The notes beneath the pieces were generated by a model that saw only the letters and a program-made list of their open reading frames with translations, was not told where the DNA came from and did no database searches. Positions 62,242 through 64,000 of a stretch of DNA of 64,000 bases are shown here, in pieces. Source of the stretch: VAZQ01 sp963739175 (GTDB lineage Bacteria > Pseudomonadota > Alphaproteobacteria > Rhizobiales > Xanthobacteraceae). A program made the position numbers and the translations under genes. The stretch lies in assembly GCA_963739175.1 (NCBI GenBank), contig CAVTZH010000009.1:1426001-1490000 (forward strand), given 5' to 3'. Position 1 is the first letter of the stretch, and every line of letters begins with the position of its first letter.

Positions 62242-63207
62242 ATGCGAAGGAACGGGATTTCGATCGCTGCGCTTGCGTTGGCGGTTGTTGCGTTGGCCGG
62301 CACCGCCGTCGCGCAGAACATGAACATCGCGATCGCCACCGGCGGCACCGGCGGCGTCTACTATCCGCTCGGCGGCGGCATGGCGAACGTGCTCTCGAAA
62401 TACGTGCCCGGCGTGCAGGCGACGGCGCGCGTGACCGGCGGCTCGGTCGACAACCTGCGCCTCATCCACACCAAACAGAGCGAAGTCGCGCTGGTGATGG
62501 TGGACGCCGCGCTCGATGCGCTCAAAGGCGAGGACAAGTTCAAGGGATCGCCGGTCGCCGTGCGAACGCTCATGGTGCTCTATCCCAACCGCATGCACGT
62601 CGTGTCGGTCGAGGGCACCGGCGTCACCAGCATGGCGAGCCTCAAGGGCAAGCGCGTGTCCACCGGCTCGCCCGGCAGCGCCACCGAGGTGATGGCGTTC
62701 CGTGTGATCGAGGGCGCCGGTCTCGACCGCGACAAGGACATGCGGCGTGAGCGGCTTGGCGTCGCCGAGTCGGTCAACGCGCTCAAGGATCGGAGGATCG
62801 ACGCGTTCTTCTGGGTCGGCGGGCTTCCGACTGCCGCGGTCACCGACCTCGGTGCGACGCCGAACGTGAGGATCGCGATGATCGACCACGCCGAAGTGGT
62901 CGAGAAGATGAATGCCAAATACGGCGGCATCTACTCGAGCGGCATCATCCCCGCCAAGACCTATCCGGGACAGACGAAGGACAACCCGATCGCGGTGGTG
63001 CAGAACATCCTGGTCGCCAATGCCAGCATGCCGGACAAGGTCGCGTACGACATCGTCAAGACCTTCATCGAACATCAGAAGGAACTGATCGCGGTGCATG
63101 CCGAAGCGGCGAGCATCGTGCTCGAAAATCAGCTGCGCAAGAACAGCACCATCCCGTGGCATCCGGGCGCCGAGCGCTACTTCCAGGAGCGCGGCGTGAA
63201 GATGTAA
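62242..63207 (+). CDS. TAXI-family TRAP solute receptor
   Basis: The 321-residue periplasmic protein has a signal peptide ending 'TAVAQ', then the TAXI signature 'IAIATGGTGGVYYPLGGGMA' near residue 30. It continues 'ARVTGGSVDNLRLIHTKQSE', 'LKGKRVSTGSPGSATEVMAF' and 'DAFFWVGGLPTAAV'. It delivers the ligand to the fused permease encoded just upstream. TAXI ligands in related bacteria include glutamate and other carboxylates; the ligand here is unknown. GGGAGAACGACC precedes the ATG. Confidence 0.93.
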   Translation: MRRNGISIAALALAVVALAGTAVAQNMNIAIATGGTGGVYYPLGGGMANVLSKYVPGVQATARVTGGSVDNLRLIHTKQSEVALVMVDAALDALKGEDKFKGSPVAVRTLMVLYPNRMHVVSVEGTGVTSMASLKGKRVSTGSPGSATEVMAFRVIEGAGLDRDKDMRRERLGVAESVNALKDRRIDAFFWVGGLPTAAVTDLGATPNVRIAMIDHAEVVEKMNAKYGGIYSSGIIPAKTYPGQTKDNPIAVVQNILVANASMPDKVAYDIVKTFIEHQKELIAVHAEAASIVLENQLRKNSTIPWHPGAERYFQERGVKM

Positions 63208-63237
63208 TCGGCTCGACAGTCTTGCCCGTGAATGATG

Positions 63238-63263
63238 TCATGCCCCGCGCAAGCGGGGCATGA
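63238..63263. terminator. Hairpin after the TAXI gene
   Basis: TCATGCCCCGC and GCGGGGCATGA form a perfect 11-base stem with a GCAA loop, followed by UUCU on the forward strand. It lies 31 bases after the TAXI stop. It may end the operon or be a single-hairpin REP. Confidence 0.65.
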
Positions 63264-63267
63264 TTCT

Positions 63268-63552
63268 ATGCGAACATCGATAGCGCTCTGGTGGCGCCTG
63301 CTCATGATCGCGGGCGGCTTCGCCTTCGGTCTGTTCGCGGATCGGCGGCCGTTCGGCGATACCTTCCTTGCGAATCCGATCGTGGTGTTCGCCGGTATCG
63401 CGGGATTGGGTCTGCTGATTCTGCGCGTCGCTCTCGGCCGTCCGGTTCCCGAGGTGATCCCGGAGCGCGCGATCGTTGTCGGGTTCCTCTTAGGGATTGC
63501 CGCGTTCCTCGCCGGCAACTGGATCGGCGTGCATCTGCTCGCAGTGCGCTGA
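63268..63552 (+). CDS. Small membrane protein, 94 residues
   Basis: The product starts 'MRTSIALWWRLLMIAGGFAF' and has three hydrophobic segments ('NPIVVFAGIAGLGLLILRVA' and 'AIVVGFLLGIAAFLAGNWIG'). There is no known motif. It follows the TAXI gene on the same strand, but a strong hairpin lies between them. The ATG at 63268 is within bases of that hairpin and no good ribosome-binding site is seen; an earlier in-frame start at 63232 would run through the hairpin. Confidence 0.5.
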   Translation: MRTSIALWWRLLMIAGGFAFGLFADRRPFGDTFLANPIVVFAGIAGLGLLILRVALGRPVPEVIPERAIVVGFLLGIAAFLAGNWIGVHLLAVR

Positions 63553-63748
63553 AGCACGTCGTTGTTGACTTGCCGTTTACCAAATTCGGCCTGCGCGGTT
63601 CCCGATAGGGCGACTTTCACGCGATGCAGTTAACGCGTTCGCAAGGTTAATCCGTCAATAAAGAAACCCGTCGCATTTGCGCCATCTCGGCGCCGCGTCG
63701 TGACGGCAGTCTCTGTTGCGTCTGTAGCGTTGCGTAGAGTTGGGGTGG

Positions 63749-64000
63749 ATGATTGTATCGCGTTTGAGGCCGAAGGGCGGCCTTGTCTCGCCCTTCGGCC
63801 TCGGTCTTCTGACTTTCATCGTCGCACCAAGTGCAATCGGGTCGCAGGATCTTGCGGCGCTGGTTGCGCGCCAGCCAGCTGTTGCCGAACGGCCGGCGCC
63901 CGCGCGCTTCTCGCTGATCTCACCCGCGCACGGCGCGACTTTCACCATGCCGCGGCCGATGAGCGCGGCGATGCCGGTGTCGCTGAGCTACGCACTCGCC
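63749..64000 (+). CDS. Exported protein, 5' part (cut by the window end)
   Basis: An open frame without stops runs from ATG 63749 to the window end, 84 codons. The start follows a GGGGTGG sequence. The product begins 'MIVSRLRPKGGLVSPFGLG', has a hydrophobic segment 'FGLGLLTFIVAPSAIG' and continues 'LAALVARQPAVAERP'. This N-terminus resembles that of SleB-type cell wall hydrolases of Bradyrhizobium-like bacteria, but the catalytic part is outside the window, so the name is tentative. Codons 6-18 form a strong hairpin. Confidence 0.5.
   Translation, partial: MIVSRLRPKGGLVSPFGLGLLTFIVAPSAIGSQDLAALVARQPAVAERPAPARFSLISPAHGATFTMPRPMSAAMPVSLSYALA
63766..63802 (+). repeat. Strong hairpin inside the start of the last gene
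   Basis: GAGGCCGAAGGGC and GCCCTTCGGCCTC are perfect 13-base arms around an 11-base loop. It lies 14 bases after the start codon and would be exposed in the mRNA at the initiation region. Confidence 0.75.

Noticed and set aside
60123..62750. 875-codon forward frame over the TRAP operon
   Set aside because: It lies out of frame over two well-supported transporter genes and is almost entirely Arg/His-rich.
1..64000. tRNA or rRNA genes
   Set aside because: Reading both strands I found no cloverleaf with a TTC loop or conserved rRNA text; a dedicated tRNA scan would settle it.

Overview
The DNA is GC-rich and coded like an alphaproteobacterium of the Hyphomicrobiales. The Bradyrhizobium/Pseudolabrys side (Nitrobacteraceae or Xanthobacteraceae) fits best. 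The reasons are many orphan Bug/TctC-type solute receptors, a CIO-like CydAB oxidase, the DUF2007, DUF3096 and DUF1801 proteins, and several families of palindromic intergenic repeats typical of those genomes. This placement is inferred from gene content; I could not run a database search. No rRNA, tRNA or CRISPR array was found.

Layout. 0-6 kb: a broken Bug receptor abutting moaB, then a frameshifted amidohydrolase, a ModA-like binding protein, an NHL-repeat protein and an exported alpha/beta hydrolase. 6-13 kb: GT2 transferase, PA0069-type radical SAM protein, VOC protein, RNase HII, a GT39-like membrane glycosyltransferase, an NAD-dependent dehydrogenase and a Bug receptor. 13-27 kb: core metabolism, with cydAB, a purine permease, family-4 uracil-DNA glycosylase, ETF-ubiquinone oxidoreductase, a TPR protein, ispE, a polyprenyl diphosphate synthase and a membrane GT2. 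27-39 kb: trmN6-like methyltransferase, S49 protease, glyQ and glyS separated by about 1.5 kb holding a DUF559 nuclease boxed by inverted repeats, ppdK, and an ArsR/SRPBCC pair with a clear operator. 39-44.5 kb: a zone dense in frameshifts (DUF4132 protein, a Bug receptor and a LysR regulator). 44.5-59.6 kb: accessory DNA with LysR-Bug pairs, a cupin/Bug/dienelactone hydrolase/amidohydrolase operon, a beta-helix/RTX protein cut by an in-frame stop, and two duplicated double-glycine-leader peptide genes. 60-64 kb: a TAXI-type TRAP transporter operon and the start of a further exported protein.

How the genes work together. cydA and cydB encode one quinol oxidase. ETF-QO and the polyprenyl synthase serve the ubiquinone pool. 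glyQ and glyS encode the two subunits of glycyl-tRNA synthetase. The 49.1-52.6 kb operon looks like capture and hydrolysis of an organic acid or ester. The 60-63 kb pair is a complete uptake system of membrane fusion subunit plus receptor.

The most unusual content is structural: small palindromes inserted in the loops of other palindromes, with filled and empty sites both visible; a nuclease gene whose stop codon lies in its flanking inverted repeat; and a duplicated promoter-peptide-hairpin unit with a CRP-type site. Eight genes in the first 27 kb each carry one single-base frameshift, and about 20 more cluster at 39-44.5 kb. Sequence error must be excluded before calling these true pseudogenes.
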